A DNA stretch of 39,293 nt, taken from assembly GCA_026994195.1 (NCBI GenBank), contig JALWRH010000114.1, positions 1 through 39,293 of the forward strand, in the 5' to 3' direction. The stretch is from Sedimenticola sp. (GTDB taxonomy: Bacteria; Pseudomonadota; Gammaproteobacteria; Chromatiales; Chromatiaceae). The stretch's first letter is position 1; every line of letters starts with the position of its first letter. The notes beneath the pieces are model-generated. The model had not been told where the DNA came from, did no database searches, and saw only the letters and a list, made by a program, of their open reading frames with translations. Positions 1 to 8,375 of this stretch are shown here, one piece after another. The translations under genes were made by a program, and so were the position numbers.

Positions 1-1
1 G

Positions 2-1240
2 CCTCAGCAGGCACGCAAGGAAGGGGTTTGCGAGGCGGATTTCTTTCATGCTGTCCACGAAGAGCTGTCGCGGCCGGGCACCTGTGCCCTCGGCTACAAC
101 AGCATCCGCTTCGACGACGAGTTCACCCGTTACGGCCTGTACCGCAATTTTTACGACCCTTATGCGCGGGAATGGCAGAACGGCAACTCCCGCTGGGACA
201 TCATCGATGTGGTGCGCCTCACCCACGCCCTGCGTCCCGAGGGTATCGAATGGCCTGTGGATGAGGAGGGCGTCGCCAGCTTTCGTCTGGAAAAGCTTAC
301 TGCCGCAAATGGCATAGCCCATGAGGGGGCGCATGATGCCCTGGTGGATGTGCATGCCACCATTGCCATGGCGCGGCTGGTTAAAGAAAAACAGCCACGC
401 CTGTTCGACTACGTTTTCAACAACCGCGACAAGCACAGCTTGGGGCAGCAGCTGAATCTGCGTGACAGGCGTCCCGTGGTGCATGTTTCTGCCAAGTACC
501 CGGCCCGTCTGGGCTGCATTGCCGTGGTTGTACCTCTGGCCATGCATCCGACCAACAAGAATGGTGTCATTGTTTATGACCTGCGGACAGATCCCCAACC
601 CTTGTTCGACTTGCCGGCAGCGCAGATTCGGGAAAAGCTCTATACACGCACCGAAGACCTGGAGGAGGGAGAGGCGCGCATTCCATTGAAGATGATCAGT
701 CTCAATCATGCGCCGGTGGTGGTGCCCGTCAATACCCTTTCAGCCGAGGCCAGGGAGAAATGGGATCTCGATGCAGAACGTGAACAGCGGCACTTGCAGC
801 AGATTCTGGCGGTGCCGGGCCTGGAAGCCAAGATTCGCGAGGTGTACAGCGAGCAGCCCTTCGCGCCGGTGAACGATCCCGACCAGGATCTCTATGGTGG
901 CTTCATATCCAATCATGACCGGCGGCTGTGCGAGCAGGTGCTGCGACAGACCCCCGAACAGTTACGGGGTTTTCACCCGGCCTTCGAAGACCACAAGCTG
1001 ACGGAACTGCTGTTCCGCTACCGGGCGCGCAACTGGCCGCAAAGCCTGGACGCCGGGGAAAAGCAGCGCTGGGAAGCGTATCGCCGTCAGCGGCTTATGG
1101 ACCCGGAAGGGGGTTCCAGCATCACGCTGGATGCCTACCAGAAGGAACTGTCACAAAGGGTGGTGGATCCCGGGTTGACGCCCAGGCAGCGTCAGATCGT
1201 GGATGCTCTGCTGGACTGGCCGGCGGAGATTGGACTTTAG
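2..1240 (+). CDS. sbcB: Exodeoxyribonuclease I, 5' end cut by window
   Basis: This is the 3' part of exonuclease I, the 3'-5' single-strand DNA exonuclease of mismatch repair and recombination. The reading frame is open from base 2, so about 60 N-terminal residues with the first DEDD acidic residues lie outside the window. Visible hallmarks are GYNSIRFDDEFTRYGLYRNF, then YDPYAREWQNGNSRWD and, further on, EGAHDALVDVHATI with the exonuclease III-motif His/Asp pair. The SH3-like and helical C-terminal ExoI domains follow (RDRRPVVHVSAKYPARLGC; ARNWPQSL). The stop is at 1238-1240. The next gene converges on it across a REP-like palindrome. Identification is secure; the true start is not in the window. 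Confidence 0.95.
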   Translation, partial: PQQARKEGVCEADFFHAVHEELSRPGTCALGYNSIRFDDEFTRYGLYRNFYDPYAREWQNGNSRWDIIDVVRLTHALRPEGIEWPVDEEGVASFRLEKLTAANGIAHEGAHDALVDVHATIAMARLVKEKQPRLFDYVFNNRDKHSLGQQLNLRDRRPVVHVSAKYPARLGCIAVVVPLAMHPTNKNGVIVYDLRTDPQPLFDLPAAQIREKLYTRTEDLEEGEARIPLKMISLNHAPVVVPVNTLSAEAREKWDLDAEREQRHLQQILAVPGLEAKIREVYSEQPFAPVNDPDQDLYGGFISNHDRRLCEQVLRQTPEQLRGFHPAFEDHKLTELLFRYRARNWPQSLDAGEKQRWEAYRRQRLMDPEGGSSITLDAYQKELSQRVVDPGLTPRQRQIVDALLDWPAEIGL

Positions 1241-1281
1241 CCTCTAACTTTCACCAGGGCGGGGGCAAATACCGTGAATCT

Positions 1282-1299
1282 GTCGGGCTGAAGCCCGAC
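1282..1299. repeat. REP-like palindrome between convergent genes
   Basis: GTCGGGC (1282-1288) and GCCCGAC (1293-1299) form a perfect 7-bp stem with loop TGAA. With its flanks it reads tGTCGGGCTGAAGCCCGACc. I recall the reverse form, GGTCGGGCTTCAGCCCGAC, as a widespread REP-like extragenic repeat in gammaproteobacteria. It lies between the ends of sbcB and the Na/Pi cotransporter gene. There is no U-run, so any terminator role is inference. Confidence 0.6.
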
Positions 1300-1313
1300 C
1301 TACGCTGAGGGGT

Positions 1314-3029
1314 TCAGGCGGCTTCCTGGGGTTCTTTTTTCTTTTTCTTGCGGGTATCGGCCTGCAACACTTCTTTGGCAATACGCTTGGTGAAGTAATA
1401 CACCCGTTTCAATGCCTCCAGCAGTTCTGTTTCCGTCTGGTAGGTGAGGCGCCTCTGGGGGGCGTCGGCGGTCATGCGACGGACCACGTGGCGTTCGATA
1501 TCGGCGGCCAGGCGATTGATCTCGTTTTTGGCTTTCACCACTTTTCTGGCGGGTTTGCGATCCATGCGAGTGACGGCCTGGGTGGCTTTTTCCAGGAGAT
1601 GGATGAGGGTGTCCACCATGTCCTCGATGAGTTTTCGGGTTTCTTCTCCTACCACCAGTCCTTCCGCCAGACGTTTTCGTCCTACGTGGATCAGGTGCAG
1701 TTTGAGGCTGTCGCCGATGTTTTCGTAGTAGGATGCAATGGCCAGGTAGCGGTGCGCGAGTTCCGCCTCCCGGGTACTCAGGTCGCCCTTGGATAGGGCC
1801 TGCAGGTAATCGAGAATGGGAGCATGCAGCATACCCACTTCACTGTCCATGCGGTTCAGTTCCGACAGTTCCTGGGTGTTGCCTGTCATGGCCAGTTGAA
1901 CGCCTTTGCGCAGCATGGGCAGCAGATGTTCCGCCATGCGCCCAATCTCCATGCGCACCCGGTCCAGCGCCAGGGCTGGGGTATCCAGGAGGGTCTTGTC
2001 CAGGTACTTGGGTGTCACCTTGTGCGCCTTCTCTTCCTCCGTGACCGGCACCAGCCAGGTCACCAGACGGGCGAACCAGGAGGTGAAGCCGATGAACAGG
2101 ATGGTGTTGCCCACATTGAACAGAGTGTGGGCGTTGGCGATCTGGCGGGGGGTTTCCGCCGCCAGGCGTTGAATACCCTGAAGCTCCTGGTGACGGGGGG
2201 AGATGTCGCGGATGAAAGTAGCGAACTCGGGAATGAACCAGAACCAGATGATGACCCCCAGGGTGTTGAAAAGGATATGCACCAGGGCCGTGCGCAGGGC
2301 TTCCCGGGACTTGCCGATGGCGGCCAGCAGGGCGGTAACGCAGGTGCCGATGTTGGCGCCGAACACCAGGGCGATGCCCTGGTCCAGGGTGATCAGGCCC
2401 TGGGTGGCCAGGACAATGATCACGCCAGTGGTGGCGGACGAACTCTGTACCACTGCAGTAAAGGCGGCGCTGGCCAGGATGCCATACAGGGGGTGCTTCA
2501 TTTCCTGCAGGAACTGAATAAACGGTGGATAGTCCCGCAGGGGCGAGGTGGCGTCTCCCATGAGGCTCATGCCAAAGAAGATCAGGCCGAAACCGAAGAT
2601 CATGGTGCCCGTGCGCTGGACTACTTCATTGCGGCTGAGGAACTGCATGGCAAAACCCATGGCCACGATGAGCAGGGCGAAATGGGTGATCTTGAAAGCG
2701 ATAATTTGTGCAGTGACTGTGGTGCCGATACTGGCGCCCATGATGATAGGAATCGACTGCTGCAGATGCATCAGCCCGGCGGAGACGAAGCCCACGACCA
2801 ACACCGTGGTGACGGACGAAGACTGGATGATGGCCGTGACCAGGGCGCCGGCCACCACGCCTTTGAAGCGGTTGGTGGTCATACGCGCCAGGAGGGTTTT
2901 CAGGCGCCGTCCGGTACTGGCCTTGAGGGCGTTGGTGAGCAGCTCCATGCCATACAGGAAGATGGCCAGGCCACCCGCCAGGCCCATGAGTATGGCGCCT
3001 ACTTCAAGAGTTTGCCCGCTATCGGTCAA
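1314..3029 (-). CDS. Na/Pi cotransporter family protein with PhoU-like C-terminus
   Basis: This 571-aa inner-membrane protein belongs to the NptA/YjbB Na+/phosphate cotransporter family. Two inverted-repeat transport units are visible, each with the substrate-site signature QSSS (IIQSSSVTTVLVV near residue 68; VVQSSSATTGVIIV near 192), followed by GASIGTTVTA and GANIGTCVTA. The C-terminal ~200 residues are helical and charged, like PhoU, and the protein ends in a lysine run (RKKKKKEP). Its start codon overlaps the stop of the 94-aa gene by 4 bp (ATGA), indicating translational coupling. In such proteins the PhoU part may tune flux. Whether this one imports or exports phosphate cannot be told from sequence. 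Confidence 0.9.
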   Translation of the reverse strand: MTDSGQTLEVGAILMGLAGGLAIFLYGMELLTNALKASTGRRLKTLLARMTTNRFKGVVAGALVTAIIQSSSVTTVLVVGFVSAGLMHLQQSIPIIMGASIGTTVTAQIIAFKITHFALLIVAMGFAMQFLSRNEVVQRTGTMIFGFGLIFFGMSLMGDATSPLRDYPPFIQFLQEMKHPLYGILASAAFTAVVQSSSATTGVIIVLATQGLITLDQGIALVFGANIGTCVTALLAAIGKSREALRTALVHILFNTLGVIIWFWFIPEFATFIRDISPRHQELQGIQRLAAETPRQIANAHTLFNVGNTILFIGFTSWFARLVTWLVPVTEEEKAHKVTPKYLDKTLLDTPALALDRVRMEIGRMAEHLLPMLRKGVQLAMTGNTQELSELNRMDSEVGMLHAPILDYLQALSKGDLSTREAELAHRYLAIASYYENIGDSLKLHLIHVGRKRLAEGLVVGEETRKLIEDMVDTLIHLLEKATQAVTRMDRKPARKVVKAKNEINRLAADIERHVVRRMTADAPQRRLTYQTETELLEALKRVYYFTKRIAKEVLQADTRKKKKKEPQEAA

Positions 3030-3310
3030 TCGTCGATCCAGTTCTTCAGGGCGTCGATGATTTTCTTTGCCTGATCCTTGCTGGAGATGTTGAACTTGGA
3101 TTTGGCCATGTATTCGCCATTGCGCTTCTGGTAGCGGCGGATGGTGAATTTGTCCGGACCGTATTCCTGTTTGGCGTTGTTCCAGTCCTGGTAACGGAAG
3201 ATGATAGTGGTCCAGGCGCCCTTGGTGAGGATTTGCTTGTCCAATTCCTTGACCAGTTCCTGGCCGCCTTCGCTGTAACTGATGGAAATTTCGTCGGGTG
3301 TGCTTGCCAT
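3026..3310 (-). CDS. 94-aa conserved-looking soluble protein
   Basis: I do not recognise a named family. The 94-aa product has no signal peptide or membrane helix. It is rich in charged and aromatic residues (TTIIFRYQDWNNAKQEYG; KFTIRRYQKRNGEYM) and ends in a helix (SSKDQAKKIIDALKNWIDD). Beta strands followed by a C-terminal helix suggest a small alpha/beta domain. It lies 12 bp after the ankyrin lipoprotein and overlaps the Na/Pi gene by 4 bp, so the three are probably one transcript. The coupling suggests a role linked to the transporter, but this is inference. Confidence 0.8.
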   Translation of the reverse strand: MASTPDEISISYSEGGQELVKELDKQILTKGAWTTIIFRYQDWNNAKQEYGPDKFTIRRYQKRNGEYMAKSKFNISSKDQAKKIIDALKNWIDD

Positions 3311-3322
3311 GTCGGTATTACC

Positions 3323-3961
3323 TCAGGTTGCGCCATTGCGTTGTAAAAGCTGGGCAATATCCCGCAAACCCAGGGAATTTGCAATGGCCAATGCTGTTTT
3401 CCCCCTAGCATCCTTGACCGTCACATCTGCGCCGAAGCTCACCAGATGCTTGGCTTGCTTGTGGTTACCCTGGCGGATGGCCAGCAACAAAGGCGTGTCG
3501 CCATTCGTATCCCGCAGGTTCATGTCCGCTCCATGTTGACTGAGATAGCGATAGACCTCGCGTTCACTCACCCCCTGGCGTACTGCGGCCAGCAGCAGGG
3601 CGTTGGCATCCATGTTTACGCCAGCCTTGAGAAGCAGGTCGGCAATACGCAGCTGCGAGCCCAGTACGGCATGATAGAGGGCATCATGACCCCGGGCATC
3701 CTTGCGTGCCACATCAACCCCATTCTTTAACAGCAGGCGCACGATGGCTGTGCGCCCGTTGCGCACGGCAACATGCAGGGGCGCATAACCGTCTCTGTCC
3801 AGCTGGTTCATGTCGGAACCCCAGCGGATGTGCCTTTCGATCTGTTCGATGTCACCCCGCTGCATGGCCAGATACAGGGGCACCGTGGGCTTCTCCGGAT
3901 TCTCGCAACCGGTGAGCGCAAAAAGGAGTAGAACAAGAAGGATGGCTGTTTTCATATCCAC
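3323..3961 (-). CDS. Ankyrin-repeat lipoprotein
   Basis: This 212-aa protein starts with a lipoprotein signal peptide, MDMKTAILLVLLLFALTGCE, whose lipobox LTGC predicts lipidation at Cys19. The rest is about five ankyrin repeats with the usual G-x-TPLxxA pattern: DRDGYAPLHVAVRNGRTAIV, DARGHDALYHAV, NGDTPLLLAIRQGNHKQA and GKTALAIANSLGLRDIAQLL. Ankyrin repeats mediate protein-protein contact, here presumably on the periplasmic face of a membrane. It heads the minus-strand unit ankyrin - 94 aa - Na/Pi transporter and is divergent to the membrane protein at 4013. The partner is unknown. Confidence 0.88.
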   Translation of the reverse strand: MDMKTAILLVLLLFALTGCENPEKPTVPLYLAMQRGDIEQIERHIRWGSDMNQLDRDGYAPLHVAVRNGRTAIVRLLLKNGVDVARKDARGHDALYHAVLGSQLRIADLLLKAGVNMDANALLLAAVRQGVSEREVYRYLSQHGADMNLRDTNGDTPLLLAIRQGNHKQAKHLVSFGADVTVKDARGKTALAIANSLGLRDIAQLLQRNGAT

Positions 3962-3964
3962 GCA

Positions 3965-3985
3965 ATGGTGTTACTTTGGCACCAT
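3965..3985. promoter_or_regulatory. Inverted repeat in divergent intergenic gap
   Basis: ATGGTG (3965-3970) and CACCAT (3980-3985) are separated by 9 nt in the 51-bp gap between the ankyrin lipoprotein (minus) and the 120-aa membrane protein (plus). Its size and position fit a shared operator. No regulator is assigned and chance is possible. Confidence 0.3.
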
Positions 3986-4012
3986 GATAACAAAGGAATC
4001 CGTTTGCCGTTC

Positions 4013-4375
4013 ATGCTGACGAAATTGGTTTTCACTCTGGCGGTGATTGGAGTGGTCATCCTCCTGGTCCGCTTTCGTGGCCGTCCCGCCAGGGCGCCAG
4101 TCCAGGTGCCACCAGCGCGATCAGGCGCTCCCTGGATGAAGGGGCTGGCTCTTGGCGTGGTGACCCTCATGGTTCTGGGATCCGCTCTGGGATTCTGGCT
4201 GTACTGGCGTGATGCGCATCAGGTGATGCAGGTATGGGTCATTGACAGCCAAACAGGACATCGCAGTGAATACCGGGCTTACCGGGGATCCCTGGAAGGC
4301 CGGAGCTTCGAAACCCTCGATGGTCGTCGTGTGCGCCTGGCGGAAACCGAACGCCTGGAAGTGGCTTCTGAATAA
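4013..4375 (+). CDS. 120-aa two-helix membrane protein
   Basis: I do not recognise a named family. The chosen ATG gives MLTKLVFTLAVIGVVILLVRF, a first membrane helix, then a basic proline-rich linker (RGRPARAPVQVPPARSG). A second helix (GLALGVVTLMVLGSALGFWLYW) is followed by a ~55-residue soluble C-terminal domain of beta character (QVWVIDSQTGHRSEYRAYRG; SFETLDGRRVRLAETERLEV). A longer in-frame start at 3965 adds 16 residues lacking signal character and is less likely. The stop overlaps the K+ channel start (TAATG), so it is co-translated with it and may be an accessory subunit; this is inference. Confidence 0.75.
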   Translation: MLTKLVFTLAVIGVVILLVRFRGRPARAPVQVPPARSGAPWMKGLALGVVTLMVLGSALGFWLYWRDAHQVMQVWVIDSQTGHRSEYRAYRGSLEGRSFETLDGRRVRLAETERLEVASE

Positions 4376-5982
4376 TGGCAGTATCAGATTTCGTCATTCG
4401 ACTTGCCTACAGCCTGGAAGAATCCGGCGCTTATGGGCGGGCCAAGAAAGCAGCCTACGACCTGCTGGAAAATCCCCACGCCCGCATTCGGCCCTATTTC
4501 GATATCTTCATGATGCTGCTGGTGCTGAGCAGCGTGTTCTTTCTGCTCTACAGCGTCAAGCATCACCTGGGCGCCTGGTCCGGGTATTTCGAGGACATGG
4601 TGGTGACCCTGTTCATTCTCGAATACCTGGGGCGCATGTGGGTCTATGACGACGTACACCGTATTGTTATCGATGAATATGAAAAAAGTGATCTGATCAA
4701 CGAGCCTTTCCGCCTGTCCCGGGCATTGTGGACCATATTCCGCAGCAAATGGAATTACGTGAGTTCACCCATGGCCATTATCGATCTGCTGGCCATACTG
4801 CCCAGTTACCGGCCTCTGCGTATTTTGCGCCTGTTCCTGCTGTTCCGGCTGTTCAAGTTGTTCCGCTATGCGCACAGCATCCAGCAGTTCAGCTCCGTGC
4901 TGCGGGAAAAGCGCCTGGAGCTGTTCACCCTGTTCAGTTTCCTCATGTTCGTGCTGCTGGTGGGGTCTTCCGCAATCTATCTGTTTGAATCCCGGGAGAC
5001 CGGGGGGGATATCGACGGCTTCTTCGAAGGCATCTACTGGGCCCTGGTGACCCTGTCCACGGTAGGATATGGCGATATCACGCCGCATACGGTGGAAGGC
5101 CGCCTGGTGACCATGGTGCTCATTATCAGCGGCCTGGGGGTCATTTCCTTTTTTACCTCTATCATCGTGTCCGCCTTTCAGGAGAAGATGAGCGAAGTGC
5201 GCGACCGGCGGGTTTCCCTGCTTCTGGAGAAAAAGAAGCGTTACACGGTGATTTGCGGTTTTGGACGCGTGGGGCAGGTGGTGGCGGGATACCTGGCCAG
5301 GGACAAGCTGCCTTTCGTGATCATCGATGCGGACGAGGATGCTGTGGACTTGGCCCGGCGGGAAGGCTACCTGGCGGTACAGGGCAAGGCAGAGCGCATT
5401 GGCCTGTTGCAGACCCTGGGCGTGGGGCGTTCGGCGGGCAAGATTTTGTGCCTCACCGGCGACGACGTGGTGAATGTGTTCGTCACCCTATCGGCGCGCC
5501 AGCTGGATGACAAAATCGAGATCATTTCCCGGGCCAACCATCACCAGACGGTCAATAAGCTGCTGCATGCCGGAGCCAACCATGCCCTGGAACCTTTCAA
5601 AATCGTCGGTCTGATCGCAGGTGAGTATGTGGGGCAGCCGGTGGCTTTCGAAGCCATACACGGTATTGTCATGGGCGAAGATGATATCCGTCTGGAAACC
5701 ATCCATATTCCCCCGCGATCCTGGCTGGATGGCAAGACCATCGGCGACCTTCCTCTGAAGGAGATGCGTCTGATCCTGTTCGGGGTCATCACCACCCTGG
5801 ATCGCAGCAGCGACCATGTGCGCAGTCATTTCGACCTGGAAGAACAGCGGTTCCAGTTCAACCCGGGGGCTGATTTTGTGCTGCTGGGTGATGACATGCT
5901 GCTGGTCTTCGGACACCAGTACAGCGTGTTGCGCCTCAAGCAGAAGCTCAAAATCCGGCGCTGGAGGAGAAAGGATGCGTAA
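4375..5982 (+). CDS. Voltage-sensor K+ channel with C-terminal RCK (TrkA-N/TrkA-C) domain
   Basis: This 535-aa six-helix potassium channel is Kch/Kv-like. S1 is near residues 40-60 and S2 near 72-90. A charged ~40-residue insertion sits between S2 and S3 (92-128). S4 (146-164) carries Arg/Lys mostly every third residue (RPLRILRLFLLFRLFKLFRY), a classical voltage sensor. The pore has selectivity filter TVGYGD (229-234). After the S6 helix comes an RCK domain with intact nucleotide motif GFGRVG (295-300) and an acidic strand end (VIIDADED), then a TrkA-C domain near the C-terminus. It overlaps its neighbours by 1 bp upstream and 8 bp downstream, so it sits in a tightly coupled operon. Ligand (NAD(H), ATP or Ca2+) is not predictable here. 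Confidence 0.95.
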   Translation: MAVSDFVIRLAYSLEESGAYGRAKKAAYDLLENPHARIRPYFDIFMMLLVLSSVFFLLYSVKHHLGAWSGYFEDMVVTLFILEYLGRMWVYDDVHRIVIDEYEKSDLINEPFRLSRALWTIFRSKWNYVSSPMAIIDLLAILPSYRPLRILRLFLLFRLFKLFRYAHSIQQFSSVLREKRLELFTLFSFLMFVLLVGSSAIYLFESRETGGDIDGFFEGIYWALVTLSTVGYGDITPHTVEGRLVTMVLIISGLGVISFFTSIIVSAFQEKMSEVRDRRVSLLLEKKKRYTVICGFGRVGQVVAGYLARDKLPFVIIDADEDAVDLARREGYLAVQGKAERIGLLQTLGVGRSAGKILCLTGDDVVNVFVTLSARQLDDKIEIISRANHHQTVNKLLHAGANHALEPFKIVGLIAGEYVGQPVAFEAIHGIVMGEDDIRLETIHIPPRSWLDGKTIGDLPLKEMRLILFGVITTLDRSSDHVRSHFDLEEQRFQFNPGADFVLLGDDMLLVFGHQYSVLRLKQKLKIRRWRRKDA

Positions 5983-6700
5983 GATCTGTAAACGGATCGT
6001 AGTGGTTGGCGCCACGCCTGTGGGATTGGAAGTGGCCCGCCAGCTTACCCAGCGAGGCCAGGCCGTGAGTATCGTGGATGATCACAAGGCAGACGTGGAC
6101 AAGGCGCATTCCCAGGGTTTTGCCGTGGAGCAGATCAACCTGCAGGATGACGACGAACTGCGGCGTGTGGGTATTGGTGATGATGCTGATGTGCTGTTTG
6201 CCCTGCACAATGATGATGCCAGCAATGTGTTCCTGGTGATTTCCGCCAAGGCCATTGCTCCGGAACTGCCCATAGTATCCATCAGCGGCTCCCGGGATAC
6301 CATTGAGCGCCTGTATGCCGCAGGAGCCACCAAGGTGATCGATCCTTACCGTATCAGCGGCTACAAGATCTACGAACTCATGCATCGTTCGGTGATTGCC
6401 GAGACCATGGAACGCACGGTATTTGGAAAGGTGGATCTGGATATCGCTGAAATCCATGTGGAGGAGGGCAGCTTTCTGCACGGCAGGTATCTGGATGAGT
6501 TGTCCCTGGACGAGCGCTACAACCTGATAGTGCTGGGGGTAGTGGACAGGAACTTTGGCGATCATCTCATCTTTGCCACGGATCCCCGACGCCATCGCAT
6601 GGACAAGGGCGATGTGCTGGTCATTATCGGGCCGGAAGATGCTTTCGCCCGTTTCCATCATGACCTGAAACCGGAGCCGGCTGGTGAGGACCCTGTTTGA
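5975..6700 (+). CDS. Stand-alone RCK/TrkA-family regulatory protein
   Basis: This 241-aa soluble protein has a TrkA-N Rossmann domain (residues ~7-125) and a TrkA-C domain (~150-230). The start ATG at 5975 follows a strong GGAGGAG ribosome site inside the channel gene and overlaps its end by 8 bp. Longer in-frame starts are antisense-like nonsense. The dinucleotide loop reads VVVGATPVG, so the second Gly of GxGxxG is Thr; the acidic strand end is present (SIVDDHKAD). Since K+-channel gating rings need eight RCK domains, a second, separate RCK subunit paired with a channel carrying one RCK suggests a hetero-ring. That assembly is inference. It could also serve TrkH at 9209. Confidence 0.9.
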   Translation: MRKICKRIVVVGATPVGLEVARQLTQRGQAVSIVDDHKADVDKAHSQGFAVEQINLQDDDELRRVGIGDDADVLFALHNDDASNVFLVISAKAIAPELPIVSISGSRDTIERLYAAGATKVIDPYRISGYKIYELMHRSVIAETMERTVFGKVDLDIAEIHVEEGSFLHGRYLDELSLDERYNLIVLGVVDRNFGDHLIFATDPRRHRMDKGDVLVIIGPEDAFARFHHDLKPEPAGEDPV

Positions 6701-7514
6701 ATTTCTGTTATTGGCATTTGCCTGGCTGGCGGGTTCTGCGCTGCAGGCTGAAACTCTTTACTACGAAGCCAGCTATCAGGGACTGTTCAGCGCGGGGCAG
6801 CCCATTGCCATTGCTGCTGTTTCTCTGGAAACCCTGCCGGTAGAGGCTGCGGGGGCTGAAAAACACTACCAGTCCACCATGCAGGTCACCTCGCAACCCT
6901 ATACCTTTGTGGAGAAACATTACCCTATGAGGGTGCGTTATCGCAGTCTATGGACCTCCCAGCCACTGGCAGTAACTGCCCTGGAAACCTACGAAAAAAC
7001 CCACAAGCTGAAGCATCAGATCATCTGGGTGGACTGGAAAGGCAAGCGTATGCTGCGTTTCCGCTCCCGGGGGAAAGGGGCGGGACAACATGTTTTTCCG
7101 GTGTCACTACAGAGCTGGCTGGCGCCGGGAGAAGCGTTTCAGTTTCACAAATATGGCCGGCACAAGGTGCCTCAGGGAATGCTGGACTGGCTGTCAATGC
7201 TCCAGGCAGTAAGAGGCCGGGAACTGCGGCATGGACTGCGGTACCACTATGCTGTTACCGATGGAAAGCACCTGTATCACTATCGGGTAAGCGTGGAAAA
7301 ACGCCATCTGCTGGTAGTGGATGGCAAAGAATACCGAACCTGGAAACTGCGTTTCGATGCCACTGAAGAAGGAAAACCCGGTCCGGCTCACCGGCCTGTC
7401 TATGTGTGGTTGGCTGATGATGCAAAGCACACGCCTCTGCAGTTCGAAAGCCGCCATCCCCTGGGGCGCTTTACCATCAGGTTTTCTGCAGAAGCGGCTT
7501 CAGCCTTTCAGTGA
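6684..7514 (+). CDS. DUF3108-type periplasmic protein
   Basis: This 276-aa protein has a signal peptide (MRTLFEFLLLAFAWLAGSALQA, cut after AxA near residue 22). The mature part is rich in beta strands: ETLYYEASYQGLFSAGQ, KHYPMRVRYRSLW, KTHKLKHQIIWVDW and, near the end, VYVWLADDAKHTPLQFESRH. This resembles the DUF3108 family, periplasmic proteins of unknown role in Proteobacteria. The start overlaps the RCK gene by 17 bp and the stop overlaps the convergent gene at 7500 by 15 bp. Family assignment is by pattern recall, with moderate certainty. Confidence 0.75.
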   Translation: MRTLFEFLLLAFAWLAGSALQAETLYYEASYQGLFSAGQPIAIAAVSLETLPVEAAGAEKHYQSTMQVTSQPYTFVEKHYPMRVRYRSLWTSQPLAVTALETYEKTHKLKHQIIWVDWKGKRMLRFRSRGKGAGQHVFPVSLQSWLAPGEAFQFHKYGRHKVPQGMLDWLSMLQAVRGRELRHGLRYHYAVTDGKHLYHYRVSVEKRHLLVVDGKEYRTWKLRFDATEEGKPGPAHRPVYVWLADDAKHTPLQFESRHPLGRFTIRFSAEAASAFQ

Positions 7515-8207
7515 CAGATTGTCGGTGTCGGGGATGGGCACGGGTTCTTTCTCCTGAACAAACTCTTCCAGGGAGCCGGTATTGGCTGGTTGGGCCTGAA
7601 GATGGCTGATGTCCGGCAGTCTGTCCTCCGGGAAAGTTGCCTCTGGCTGGATGGGTTTGTCGTCTCTGGCGATATCAAGGTTGCTGACATCGGGCAGGGG
7701 GACGGTAGGTTTTTCTTCCACGAACTCTTCCAGGGAGCCGGTGTTGGCCGGACTGATATCGAGGCCGCTGGTATTGACAGGAGGGGGGGCTGGTTCGGGT
7801 GGCGCGGGCATGGGGCTGACGGGCGCCATGTCCAGGTTTTCACCCGCATGAGCCGCTACAGGTGTTTCATTTTCTGCCGTGCGGGGCAGGGGATTGAGAT
7901 TCGCGCCAGCGGGCAGCAGACTCCATAGGGAAGGGGTTTCCTCGGCGTTGCGGGGCTTTTCCTGTTGCGGAAGTTCCCCTGCGGGGACGATATGAACCAG
8001 GGCGCCAACCTTGCGGAAGACTTCCCGGAATTTCCCGGACTGTTCCACGTTGACGTCTTTCTTGATGCGGCGGAGTTTGCCTGTGAACAAGGCATCCAGT
8101 TTGGCGCCAGACAGCTTAAATATTTTCCCTACGCCTTCTTTGACCTGCTCGGGGTCTTTGCCTTCGAGAATCTCGCCAGAAAAGTAGATGTCAAATTTGT
8201 GCTGCAC
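7500..8207 (-). CDS. Protein with small N-terminal domain and repeated GSLEEFV/PDxSxL motifs
   Basis: The 235-aa product starts with a ~75-residue alpha/beta domain (KFDIYFSGEILEGKDPEQV ... FREVFRKVGALVHIVPAG). I recognise this pattern in diverse gammaproteobacterial proteins but have no name for it. After a proline-rich linker come two copies of PANTGSLEEFVxEK (residues ~150 and ~208) and several short motifs of the form PD(V/I/T)(S/D)(N/H)L: LPDVSNLDI, LPDISHLQA and IPDTDNLSL at the C-terminus. No signal peptide or membrane helix is seen. The repeats are visible in the DNA too (ctcttccagggagccggt occurs twice), so they are a recent duplication or under constraint. Function is unknown. Confidence 0.8.
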   Translation of the reverse strand: MQHKFDIYFSGEILEGKDPEQVKEGVGKIFKLSGAKLDALFTGKLRRIKKDVNVEQSGKFREVFRKVGALVHIVPAGELPQQEKPRNAEETPSLWSLLPAGANLNPLPRTAENETPVAAHAGENLDMAPVSPMPAPPEPAPPPVNTSGLDISPANTGSLEEFVEEKPTVPLPDVSNLDIARDDKPIQPEATFPEDRLPDISHLQAQPANTGSLEEFVQEKEPVPIPDTDNLSLKG

Positions 8208-8375
8208 TTGAATTTCTCCTGCTGTTTCGCAGGAATCCCCGAAATCATGGTTTCTGTACCCGAAAGACTAGCATACCGGAAGGGGTTTTCCGGGGATTTT
8301 TCCTCTGTATTGCAGGCTGTTTCAGGTTTTTTGCCTAGGAGGGGAGTGGGGCAGGCAGCGTCCCGGGGGGCAGGA

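Noticed and set aside
1824-3074. A 416-codon plus-strand open frame.
   Set aside because: It lies opposite the Na/Pi cotransporter gene; composition is His/Gly/Gln-rich nonsense typical of antisense frames in GC-rich DNA.
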